Positions 1-7,900 of a stretch of DNA of 54,198 nucleotides are shown here, one piece after another. Position numbers and translations under genes: made by a program. This DNA is from Gelidibacter salicanalis (lineage in GTDB: Bacteria > Bacteroidota > Bacteroidia > Flavobacteriales > Flavobacteriaceae): assembly GCF_016469035.1 (NCBI RefSeq), contig NZ_JAEHJZ010000008.1, positions 1 to 54,198 on the forward strand, read 5' to 3'. Below the pieces are notes generated by a model that was given only the letters and a program-made list of their open reading frames with translations, was not told the DNA's origin and searched no databases. Numbering within the stretch: position 1 is the first letter of the stretch; the number at the start of each line of letters is the position of its first letter.

Positions 1-1
1 C

Positions 2-739
2 ATTCTAACCGATGGACTTCAAGAACAACGGACAAAAGGTACTCCGCAGGGAAGTCCTCTAAGCCCATTACTCTCCAACATTGTTTTAGATGAACTGGAC
101 CAAGAATTAAGCCGCAGAGGTTTGAATTTTGTCCGCTATGCCGATGATGTACAAATACTTGTAAGCAGTCAGAAGAGTGCCGAAAGAGTACAGGCAAGCG
201 TCATGGAATTTATAGAAAACAAGATGAAACTAAGGGTAAACCGAGAAAAGAGTGGCATAAAACCGTGCTATAAGGTGAACTTCTTAGGACATAGTTTATT
301 GCACGGAGGTAAATTGGGTCTGAGTAAATCAAGTGAACAACGTCTGAAAGACAAACTCAAAACGATAACCCACCGAAAACGAGGTGTCAGTTTTGAGCAG
401 ATCTTGAAAGAACTAACGGTTGTTGCACAAGGATGGTTGCAGTATTTTCACTTGGCACAAATGAAAAGTAAACTCATAGCAATCGAAGGATGGCTACGAA
501 GACGGCTCAAATGTTTTAGATTAAAACAATGTAAGCGGGCCATTGGAGCAGTCAGATTCTTGCAAAAGCTAAAAGTAGCAAAGACTCTGTGTTGGCGACT
601 GGCATTAAGCGGAAAAGGGTGGTGGCGATTGTCAAACAGCCCAGCTTCAAATATAGGAATGAATAATAACTGGTTTGTAGAACAAGGCTTTTACAGCCTC
701 ACATCCAATTATCAGAAGTTATTTTGTAACCCACTTTAA
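2..739 (+). CDS. ltrA: Group II intron reverse transcriptase/maturase, C-terminal part
   Basis: Intron-encoded protein that helps splicing and copies intron RNA into DNA during retrohoming. The frame is open from base 2, so the N-terminus is cut by the window edge and no start codon is visible. It shows the RT block GTPQGSPLSPLLSNI (about 38-82) and the catalytic YADD box (137-148). A maturase (GIIM/domain X) region follows, with the typical GWLQYF and basic helices. After it comes a short tail with WWRLSNSP and GFYSL. There is no C-terminal HNH motif or Cys pairs, so this is an endonuclease-less type. The RNA part of the intron continues directly downstream. Family identity is certain; the gene name is generic. 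Confidence 0.93.
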   Translation: MLTDGLQEQRTKGTPQGSPLSPLLSNIVLDELDQELSRRGLNFVRYADDVQILVSSQKSAERVQASVMEFIENKMKLRVNREKSGIKPCYKVNFLGHSLLHGGKLGLSKSSEQRLKDKLKTITHRKRGVSFEQILKELTVVAQGWLQYFHLAQMKSKLIAIEGWLRRRLKCFRLKQCKRAIGAVRFLQKLKVAKTLCWRLALSGKGWWRLSNSPASNIGMNNNWFVEQGFYSLTSNYQKLFCNPL

Positions 740-740
740 G

Positions 741-820
741 GAAACCGCCGTACACGTAAGTACATACGGTGGTGTGAGAGGACGACAAAGTCAAGGTTTA
801 AACTTAACTTTGTCTCCTAC
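741..820 (+). ncRNA. Group II intron domains V and VI
   Basis: Directly after the maturase stop. ACCGCCGTA (744-752) pairs with TACGGTGGT (765-773, one G-U pair), enclosing a GTAA tetraloop. This is followed by GTGTGAGAGG, a sequence common between domains V and VI of bacterial group II introns. A second hairpin pairs GACAAAGT (784-791) with ACTTTGTC (807-814), as domain VI. Folding was done by eye. The branch-point adenosine was not assigned. Confidence 0.7.
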
Positions 821-1117
821 TTTAATGAACGATTTTAAAATCAACCTCCTGTAAGAGAATTTGAGATTTAGTTTTGCTTATTGGTAAAAAGTTGTTGGTG
901 GAAAACACCAACAATGTCCAGTGGAAAACACCAACAACGGCCAAAATTTTTTTAAATGATTAAAACCTGTTTCTTATCTTATCGTCTTCATAATGAATGG
1001 GTCACGTCGCCATGGGGCCTCTCGGACAATTGATTTAACTTTTTATACTTTTTTAAAGCAACCTTTTGAAGTTTCTTGCATCTTATAAATGAACTTAAAA
1101 AAAAAACTACAGTAAAA
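821..1117. other. Intergenic region downstream of the intron
   Basis: No gene is recognised. The stretch contains the intron's 3' exon flank, the hairpin/direct-repeat element at 892-937, and an AT-rich stretch that probably holds the promoter of the following lipoprotein gene. Confidence 0.5.
892..937. repeat. 17-bp direct repeat forming a hairpin
   Basis: GTGGAAAACACCAACAA occurs at 898-914 and again at 921-937. The first copy together with upstream TTGTTGGTG (892-900) and CACCAACAA (906-914) forms a perfect 9-bp stem with a five-base loop. There is no T-run, so it is not an obvious terminator. Confidence 0.7.
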
Positions 1118-1654
1118 ATGAAAAAATTAAATGTACTCACGAAATCTTTAATGGTAATGACCACTCTTTTTCTGGTCAGTTGTAACACTGACGATGGTAT
1201 AGAGTGTCCTGTCGCGTTAACAGGAGAATTGACAGCCACAGAAACGGCATTTTCTGGATCTTGGGAATTTAGCGGTCTGGTTGCAGAAGATGCATTGGAC
1301 ATTACTGCTGACAATACCGAAAATCCTATTAAAGATCTTTATGCGCAGTACCCTGAGTGTGACCGTGATTTAGTGTATGAATTTATGGATACTAGAGCTT
1401 ATGTATATAAACAAGGCTATTTTGCTGAGGATTGCCAGAACAAACAGAGTATAACCGGAACTTGGAGTCTTACTGGTACAGTATTAACTTTTGTATCGAG
1501 TTGTGCATCTCAAAAAATTGATATTGAACTCAAAGAGGAGGGCAATTCATTCTCTTATGATGCGACTGTAAATGTGCGTGAGGTGAGCGGTAACGTCAAA
1601 ACTACCAAAGTAACATTTACATTTGAAAAAACAGATAGTGCAGAGCAAGTGTAA
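1118..1654 (+). CDS. Lipocalin-like lipoprotein of unknown function
   Basis: A 178-residue protein starting with a lipoprotein signal peptide: hydrophobic stretch and lipobox LVSC, with the lipidated Cys followed by NTDDG. The ATG at 1118 was chosen because the upstream TTG at 1076 would put 14 charged residues before the signal peptide. The rest is beta-rich with alternating patterns (GTWSLTGTVLTF, TKVTFTFEK), which resembles small lipocalin-like lipoproteins of flavobacteria; that assignment is a guess. It is probably attached to the outer or inner membrane facing the periplasm. It is followed by a strong convergent terminator. Confidence 0.75.
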   Translation: MKKLNVLTKSLMVMTTLFLVSCNTDDGIECPVALTGELTATETAFSGSWEFSGLVAEDALDITADNTENPIKDLYAQYPECDRDLVYEFMDTRAYVYKQGYFAEDCQNKQSITGTWSLTGTVLTFVSSCASQKIDIELKEEGNSFSYDATVNVREVSGNVKTTKVTFTFEKTDSAEQV

Positions 1655-1676
1655 TCCAATCATGATTACAAATTAT

Positions 1677-1714
1677 AGAAAACGCAAATCTTTAGATTCG
1701 CGTTTTCTGTTTTT
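1677..1714. terminator. Bidirectional terminator
   Basis: AGAAAACGC (1677-1685) pairs with GCGTTTTCT (1700-1708), with an inner AATCT/AGATT stem, then a T-rich tail. It lies between convergent genes and can serve both. Confidence 0.85.
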
Positions 1715-1733
1715 AATACCGCCTAAAATTGTA

Positions 1734-2768
1734 TTATGCAGAAGGATTTGGAATCACTTTATGTACTTCCTCAATAGCATCCAAAACCTCTTGGCTAAGA
1801 GTCAAATTAATACTTTCAATATTTTCTTTTAGTTGTGTCATGTTGGTGGCTCCAATAATATTACTGGTTACGAAGGGTTGTTGGGTTACAAAAGCCAGCG
1901 CCATTTGGGACAATTTTAAATTATGGGCCTCAGCTATCGCAAGATACTGTTTGGTAGCTTCTGTGCATGATGCACTGCTGTATCGTGCAAATCGTGTAAA
2001 CAGGTTCAATCTTGAATTTTTTGAGTCTTCGCCCTTGATATATTTTCCTGATAACACCCCGCATCCCATTGGAGAATAGGCTAACAGCCCCATGTTTTCT
2101 CGCATCGCAATTTCTGCCATATCCCCTTCAAATAACCTGTTCAATAAAGAGTAGGCATTTTGTACGGTTAACATTCTTGGCAAATCATGTTGCTTAGATT
2201 CCTCTAAGTAACGCATCGTTCCCCACGCCTTTTCGTTAGAAACGCCGATATGCCTTACTTTACCTGATTTGATAATACCGTCAAACGTGTGGAGAATTTC
2301 ATTAAAATTGTCCTGCCATTGGTCTTCCTCATGTTTATAATCACGTATGCCCAAAGTGTTGGTGTTACGCTCTGGCCAATGCAGTTGATAAAGATCTATA
2401 TAATCTGTTTTTAAGCGTTTCAAACTATTATTGACGGCGTCCTTTAAAGCCTCCGGACTGAAGCCTGTCGTTCTAATATGTGCGGTATAGTCGCCAGGGC
2501 CTGCAATTTTAGAGGCCAATACGACTTGATCTCTATGGCCTGATTTTTCAAACCAATTGCCAATAATACGTTCTGTATCAGCATAGGTTCTGGCTTCTGA
2601 AGGAACTGGATAGAGTTCTGCCGTATCAAAAAAGTTAATGCCATGGTCTAAAGCATAACTCATTTGTTCAAAACCTTCAGCTTGGGTGTTTTGACGTCCC
2701 CACGTCATGGTGCCTAGGCATAATTTGCTGACTTTAAGATTAGTGTGTGGTAGTGTGGTGTATGTCAT
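1734..2768 (-). CDS. Aldo/keto reductase, Tas-like
   Basis: NADPH-dependent oxidoreductase of the aldo/keto reductase superfamily, 344 residues, cytosolic. The sequence resembles E. coli Tas along its length (LGTMTWG, DTAELYPVPSE, NAYSLLNR, and an IIGATNMTQLKENIES-like C-terminus). The catalytic tetrad is visible: D48 and Y53 in FFDTAELYP, K87 in ASKIAG, H130 in QLHWPE. The natural substrate is not predictable. It is transcribed alone, with terminators on both sides (1677-1714, and 2826-2864 which ends the OmpA-type gene upstream). Confidence 0.92.
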   Translation of the reverse strand: MTYTTLPHTNLKVSKLCLGTMTWGRQNTQAEGFEQMSYALDHGINFFDTAELYPVPSEARTYADTERIIGNWFEKSGHRDQVVLASKIAGPGDYTAHIRTTGFSPEALKDAVNNSLKRLKTDYIDLYQLHWPERNTNTLGIRDYKHEEDQWQDNFNEILHTFDGIIKSGKVRHIGVSNEKAWGTMRYLEESKQHDLPRMLTVQNAYSLLNRLFEGDMAEIAMRENMGLLAYSPMGCGVLSGKYIKGEDSKNSRLNLFTRFARYSSASCTEATKQYLAIAEAHNLKLSQMALAFVTQQPFVTSNIIGATNMTQLKENIESINLTLSQEVLDAIEEVHKVIPNPSA

Positions 2769-2825
2769 ATCTATTTTTTGAGCGGGTAAGAATCTTTTAA
2801 AATGAATCGTTTACGAGTTCAAAGA

Positions 2826-2864
2826 TAAAAAAAACCTTTCAGCTCTGAGAGAACGGAAAGGTTT
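2826..2864 (-). terminator. Terminator downstream of the OmpA-type gene
   Basis: On the minus strand, GAAACCTTTC-type arms (AAACCTTTC at 2832-2840, GAAAGGTTT at 2856-2864 as read on plus) form a 9-bp stem followed by a minus-strand T-run (plus-strand A-run around 2827-2834). It ends transcription from the OmpA-type gene about 115 bp upstream. Confidence 0.75.
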
Positions 2865-2908
2865 CATATTGATAAGTGGTGTTTTTGAGTACGGTGATTC
2901 TTTACTGA

Positions 2909-2969
2909 AAAGGGTTTCGACTGCGCTCAACCTGACATTGATGAAAGGGTTTCGACTATGCTCAACCTG
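2909..2969. repeat. Two tandem copies of a 26-bp interspersed repeat
   Basis: Copies at 2909-2934 and 2944-2969 differ at two bases and share AGGGTTTCGACT and GCTCAACCTG. Read on the minus strand they start TGTCAGG-like/CAGGTTGAGC, which resembles the outer end (TGTCAGTTCGAGTG) of the composite repeats at 21.7-23.1 kb. They lie between the OmpA-type gene and its terminator. Confidence 0.7.
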
Positions 2970-2978
2970 CCACTGGAT

Positions 2979-3938
2979 TTATTCCTCGTTTAACAATTTT
3001 GAAATCTCATCCAATTTTGGTGTTAAAATCACCTCAATACGTCGGTTTTTAGCTTTGCCGTCATTGGTATCGTTGGGCGCGATTGGCGCATATTCACCCC
3101 GACCTGCTGCGGTTAAATTTTCTGGATTAATTGCTGGATTCTCTTTTAATATTTTAACGATGGCTGTGGCGCGTTTTGTGGATAAATCCCAGTTACTATC
3201 TATAACTCCAGTGCCATTATAAGGGTCATTGTCGGTATGGCCTTCAATTAAAATGGCAATTTCAGGGTTTTCTGCTAAAACAGAACCCAACTGATTAACG
3301 GCCTGTTTCCCATTGGAACCCACTGCCCAACTTCCAGATTGGAACAACAACTTGTTTTCCATCGATACATAGACCTTCCCATCGCGTTGTTCAACCGTTA
3401 AGCCTTTGCCTTCAAAGTTTGTCAGCGCTTTAGAAATGGCATTTTTAAGTTTGTTCATGGCGGCATCTTTAGAAGCGATCATACTTTCAAGTTCCGCAAT
3501 CCGTTGTGAACGCGCTTCCATATCCTCTTTTAATTTTTGTAAACGGCCATTTTCAGTGGCTAATGCTTGTTCTTTAGCTTCTAATTGGGCTAATAATTCC
3601 CTGTTCTTTTTAGCATTTTCAGCAATGGCCGAAGAACTGTTCTGTTCTAAAGCTTCATAGGATTTCTGTAAATTGTCGAGACTCGTTTTAGCGGCATCAT
3701 AGTCTCTTTGAAGTTGATTGCGCTTGGCCGTAGTATCGTCATAATCTCTTTGAAGCTGCATCAGTTTATTTTGAGAAACTAATAAATCTTTTTTAAGATC
3801 TGCATTTTCATCAGTAATCTCACGGTTTTCTTTCTTCAAATCAACATATTTACTCTCTAAATCTGTATAGATTTTTTTAGATACACAAGACGTTGTCAAT
3901 ACAAGCGTCAATACAATAAGTGACAATTTTTTAAACAT
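2979..3938 (-). CDS. OmpA-family lipoprotein with coiled-coil region
   Basis: A 319-residue envelope protein. The signal peptide has a lipobox LTTSC (lipidated Cys at residue 18). A long heptad-type coiled coil, rich in Lys/Glu/Gln, runs from about residue 22 to 170. The C-terminal OmpA-like peptidoglycan-binding domain spans about 200-310, with EGHTDNDPYNG, STKRATAIVKIL and GRGEYAPIAPNDT...KNRRIEV. It probably links the outer membrane to peptidoglycan. The ATG at 3938 places the signal peptide correctly; the longer frame upstream only translates a heptamer repeat into DLRFTIYDLRFT and is rejected. That heptamer tract lies 46-108 bp upstream of the start. Confidence 0.93.
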   Translation of the reverse strand: MFKKLSLIVLTLVLTTSCVSKKIYTDLESKYVDLKKENREITDENADLKKDLLVSQNKLMQLQRDYDDTTAKRNQLQRDYDAAKTSLDNLQKSYEALEQNSSSAIAENAKKNRELLAQLEAKEQALATENGRLQKLKEDMEARSQRIAELESMIASKDAAMNKLKNAISKALTNFEGKGLTVEQRDGKVYVSMENKLLFQSGSWAVGSNGKQAVNQLGSVLAENPEIAILIEGHTDNDPYNGTGVIDSNWDLSTKRATAIVKILKENPAINPENLTAAGRGEYAPIAPNDTNDGKAKNRRIEVILTPKLDEISKLLNEE

Positions 3939-3983
3939 GATTATCGTTTTTTTGTTGTTAGGTCTATATGTTGTAATTATTTT

Positions 3984-4046
3984 CGTAAATCGTAAATCGT
4001 AAATCGTAAATCGTAAATCGTGAATCCTCAATCCTCAATCCTCAAT
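3984..4046. repeat. Heptamer tandem repeat, nine units (63 bp)
   Basis: Five CGTAAAT units (3984-4018), one CGTGAAT (4019-4025) and three CCTCAAT (4026-4046), unbroken in period 7. It lies in the upstream region of the OmpA-type gene. Its last units overlap the stop codon and final codons of xth. Confidence 0.95.
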
Positions 4047-4820
4047 CTCAAGCAATATCGGACAATGGTCACTATGCACCGCGTCTGATAAGATAACGCT
4101 GCGTTTCAGTTTTTCTTGTAAAGGGGCGTTCACTAGGGCATAATCTAAGCGCCAACCCTTGTTTCTGGCTCTCGAATTGGCTCTGTAGCTCCACCAGGTA
4201 TAATGGTCCGGTTCTTTATTAAAATGTCTAAAAGAATCTATAAAACCACGCTTCATAAAACTCCCAATCCATTGGCGTTCTACAGGAAGAAACCCAGAAA
4301 CATTTGAAAGTCCTTTCGGATTATGAATGTCTATAGCTTCATGACAAATGTTATAATCGCCCAACACAATAAGGTTTGGAATGCTTGCTTTAAGCTCATC
4401 TATATAGGTTTGAAACATATCCATATAATCAAACTTGTGCTGTAATCGCGCATCATTGGTGCCTGAAGGCAGGTACAAACTCATCACTGATACCCCTTCT
4501 CCGTCTGATGATTGGGCAGGGAAATCAACACGAATATTCCGTCCTTCAAAGTCCATGGACGGAATCCCTGTACCATATTCTACATGATCTGGCTTAATTT
4601 TACTCAGTATGGCAACACCACTATAGCCTTTCTTTTGTGCACTAAACCAATAGTGGTACTTATACCCCGCATCTTCAAAAAGTCGTACATCCACTTGCTC
4701 TTTCATGGCTTTGATTTCTTGCAGGCAAATGACATCCGGATTGGCGCTTTTTAACCACTCAATAAAACCTTTGTTGAGTGCGGCACGAATACCGTTAACA
4801 TTATAAGAGATAATTTTCAT
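4035..4820 (-). CDS. xth: Exodeoxyribonuclease III
   Basis: AP endonuclease/3'-5' exonuclease of base excision repair, 261 residues, close to the usual family length. The endonuclease/exonuclease/phosphatase fold motifs are present in order: N7 in SYNVNG, E35 in LQEIK, Y116 in SLYLPSG, D155 and N157 in LGDYNI, D226 in WRLDYAL, and D251-H252 in HSDHCP. The start is ATG at 4820, preceded by a small hairpin. The 3' end runs into the heptamer tract, so the last three to four residues and the stop codon are built from repeat units. Confidence 0.96.
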   Translation of the reverse strand: MKIISYNVNGIRAALNKGFIEWLKSANPDVICLQEIKAMKEQVDVRLFEDAGYKYHYWFSAQKKGYSGVAILSKIKPDHVEYGTGIPSMDFEGRNIRVDFPAQSSDGEGVSVMSLYLPSGTNDARLQHKFDYMDMFQTYIDELKASIPNLIVLGDYNICHEAIDIHNPKGLSNVSGFLPVERQWIGSFMKRGFIDSFRHFNKEPDHYTWWSYRANSRARNKGWRLDYALVNAPLQEKLKRSVILSDAVHSDHCPILLEIED

Positions 4821-4825
4821 ATGTA

Positions 4826-4850
4826 TTTCCCATGAAAATGGGAATCTTTT
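4826..4850. repeat. Small interspersed hairpin in the xth leader
   Basis: TTCCCAT (4827-4833), GAAA loop, ATGGGAA (4838-4844), then TCTTTT. A nearly identical element (22 of 24 bases) lies at the same place in front of the Lrp gene (50543-50566). On the minus strand it sits in the 5' leader a few bases before the start codon. Confidence 0.75.
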
Positions 4851-4961
4851 AGTTAAACCTTAATATATCGGCTAAATTAAATAATACTGTACTTTTATAC
4901 GATAATTTTAAAGGCATTTTAACGATTGCAATGTTGCTGCCTTTAGAAGTTAAACCATCCA

Positions 4962-7900
4962 ATGAAAATTGCTGTTGCACTTGTTTTCTTTTTGTCCTGT
5001 TGTGGGGTGTATGCCCAGCAACCCACGTCCAATTATCGGACGAAGAAAGCAGCAGTTAAAGCCGCAATTCAAATAGACTCGGTAAGTATCAATTCGAGTC
5101 AGTTTACTTTAAAAACCAAAGATGGAATAGCCATAGACAGTTCTTATTATACCATTGATTTCTCAAAAGCGCTATTGACCTTTAAAAGACCAATTGCCAC
5201 GGATTCTGTAATCATCAATTATTTGAGGTATCCAGATTTTATCACCCGTAAATATTTTCAGCTGGACGATAAGATTATTGTTGATAATACAGATAATATC
5301 CAGCAATTGTACCGGTTGCAACAATCCACCTTGACCAGAAATTTTACACCCTTTGATGGGTTGACCTCCTCAGGAAGTATTTCAAGAGGCGTGACTATTG
5401 GAAGCAATCAGAATTCCGTTTTAAACAGCGAACTGGATCTTCAAATTTCAGGAAAGTTGAGTGATAAAGTTTCTTTGCGAGCTTCCATTCAGGATGCCAA
5501 TATCCCCTTGCAAGAGAGTGGCTATTCTCAGCGATTGGACGAGTTTGATCAGGTTTTTATTGAATTGTTTAGTGACGATTGGCGTATTAGGGCAGGAGAT
5601 ATTGATTTGATCAATACCAATTCCTATTTTACGAGTTTCAGTAAACGTGTTCAAGGATTGTTTGTAGAAGTTGATTTAGACCATGACGCCTCCAAAACTA
5701 ATCTTTTTGCTGCAGGAGCTTTAGTGCGGGGCCAATTTACCACCAGTCAATTTACGGCGCAAGAAGGCAACCAGGGGCCTTATAAATTACGTGGCCCAAA
5801 TAATGAATTGTATGTGTTGGTGATTTCTGGGAGCGAAACGGTTTACGTGAACGGAACACCTATAAAACGTGGAGAAAATCAAGATTACACCATCGATTAT
5901 AACGCAGGGGAGATTATTTTCAATCCCACCTTTCCGATAACTTCCGAAATGCGGATCACGGTAGATTACCAGTTTAGTGAACGTAATTTCTCTAGATTTA
6001 CAGTGTTTGGAGGCGGTGGTTATGAAACTGAGAAATTCAAGATTGGCGCTTCAGTCTATTCCGAAGTCGATTCTAAAAATCAACCCCTACAACAAAACCT
6101 TTCACCAGATCAGGTTCATATTTTAGCCAATGCTGGCGATGAATCTTCCTTAATGGTAGCACCTTCTGGTGTGCCTGAAGTATATAACGAAAACCGGATT
6201 TTATACCGAAAGGAGGTTGTTGGCGGGGCGGAAGTGTACGTGTTTTCAAGCAATCCTGAAGACGAATTGTACAGTGTAAAATTTCGTCTGGTGGGTGAAA
6301 ATCAAGGTGATTATGTATTAGTAAATAGCAATGCGGTTTCCAATATCTATGAATATCTAGCGCCAGAATCTGGGGTTTCTCAAGGTAATTATGCGCCTAT
6401 TGTGAAATTGATTGCGCCTACAAAATTGCAAGTCGCCGTGGTAAACGGCACCTATCAACCTACAGAACGTACGGAAATTTATTTTGAAGCCGCAGGAAGT
6501 AAAAATGATTTAAATCTCTTTTCTGATCTGGACGATGCCAATAATGATGGTTTTGCCGGAAAGCTACGTGTGAGACAGGATATTATCAAAACAGACAGCT
6601 TATGGAATCTTTCCGCTATTCTTGATGCAGATGTCATTCAAGACGATTTCAAAACAATCCAACGTTTATATGACGCTGAATTTAGTAGAGATTGGAACTT
6701 GGAGATGCCACTAGGGAATCAAAATTTGTTGACTGTCGGTCTAGAACTTTTCAATCCAAACCATGGATTTGCATCCTATAAATTTGAGCACCTTACCTAT
6801 TCTGAAAATTTTAATGGCAACCGCCACAGCGCATTTGCCAGCTTGAAATTCGGAAAATGGCAATTGTTTACCAACACTAGTGTTTTGAAGAGTAAAAGCA
6901 ATCGCTCTGAATCCACATTTTTAAGAACATTTAATAGCGTCACCTACAATTTTGGAAAGCAGTGGGTCGGCACCAAACTGGCAGCGGAAGACAATGAGCA
7001 ACACGACATTGTAACCGATCAATTAGCCGTATTGAGTCAGCGTTTTAAATCGGCTGAAGTATTTTACGGCATTGGTGATAGTACCACTGTATTTGCAGAA
7101 GTGGGCTATAAACATCGGGTCAATGATAGTTTAAGAAGCAATAGCCTAGAAAAAGTAAGCAGCTCAAATACCTATTATTTTAAGTCTAAACTTATCCAAA
7201 ACACGACTACTGATTTGGGGGTGTTTATCAATTATCGGACATTAAAATCTGTGGATAGGTCTATTCAGGATGAACAATCCTTAAATTCTCGGATGACGTT
7301 TAACAAGCAATTGTTTGATCAAATCGTGCAATGGAACACCGTTTTTGAAACCAATGCGGGGAGTCTGCCACAACAGGATTTTACCTATGTTAGAGTTGAG
7401 CCCGGGCAAGGAGCCTACACTTGGATAGACTATAATGACAACGGTGTACAAGAGCTCAATGAGTTTGAAACCGCACAATTTCAAGATCAAGGAGAATATA
7501 TCCGGGTGTTACTGCCTAATCAAGTGTTTGTAAAAACGCATCAAAATAGGCTGAGTCAAACGCTTACCATCAATCCGCAGCAGTGGGGTGTAAATGAAGA
7601 TGGGGTTAAAAAATTCTGGTCTCATTTTTATAACCAAACCTCGTATTTGGTAGATCGGAAAATAAACAGAGAGGAGAACACTTTTGATCTCAACCCATTT
7701 GCAAAAGCTGATGACCGGCAATTGGCATTAAACAAAAGCGTCAGGAATGTCCTGTTTTTTAACCGAGGGAAACAACACTACACCACATCCTATACTTTTT
7801 TAAGCAATACAGCAAGAAACTTGCTTTCTATAGGGTTTCAAGAAAGTAAGCTGAAAAGTCATCAACTTAATTTCAATCATAAGTTTGCCGAGAGTTGGCT

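Larger units (their letters stand above)
1..820 (+). mobile_element. Group II intron, 3' part (window-truncated)
   Basis: The window opens inside a group II intron. The open frame entering from the left edge encodes the reverse transcriptase/maturase, and directly behind its stop lie sequences that fold like domains V and VI, ending near 820 in CCTAC. The 5' exon and the first intron domains lie outside the window, so the host gene cannot be named. The 3' exon starts around 821 with TTTAATGAACG and shows no recognisable reading frame. The exact 3' splice site is inferred. Confidence 0.85.

Noticed and set aside
1076-1117. TTG start 14 codons upstream of the first lipoprotein
   Set aside because: It would place a charged segment before the signal peptide, which is atypical.
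961-1117. A decayed second intron or small RNA around GGGTCACGTCGCC
   Set aside because: No paired structure or coding signal was found to support it.
3939-4031. N-terminal extension of the OmpA-type protein (MRIHDLRFTIYDLRFT)
   Set aside because: It only translates the heptamer tract; the internal ATG at 3938 starts a proper lipoprotein signal peptide.
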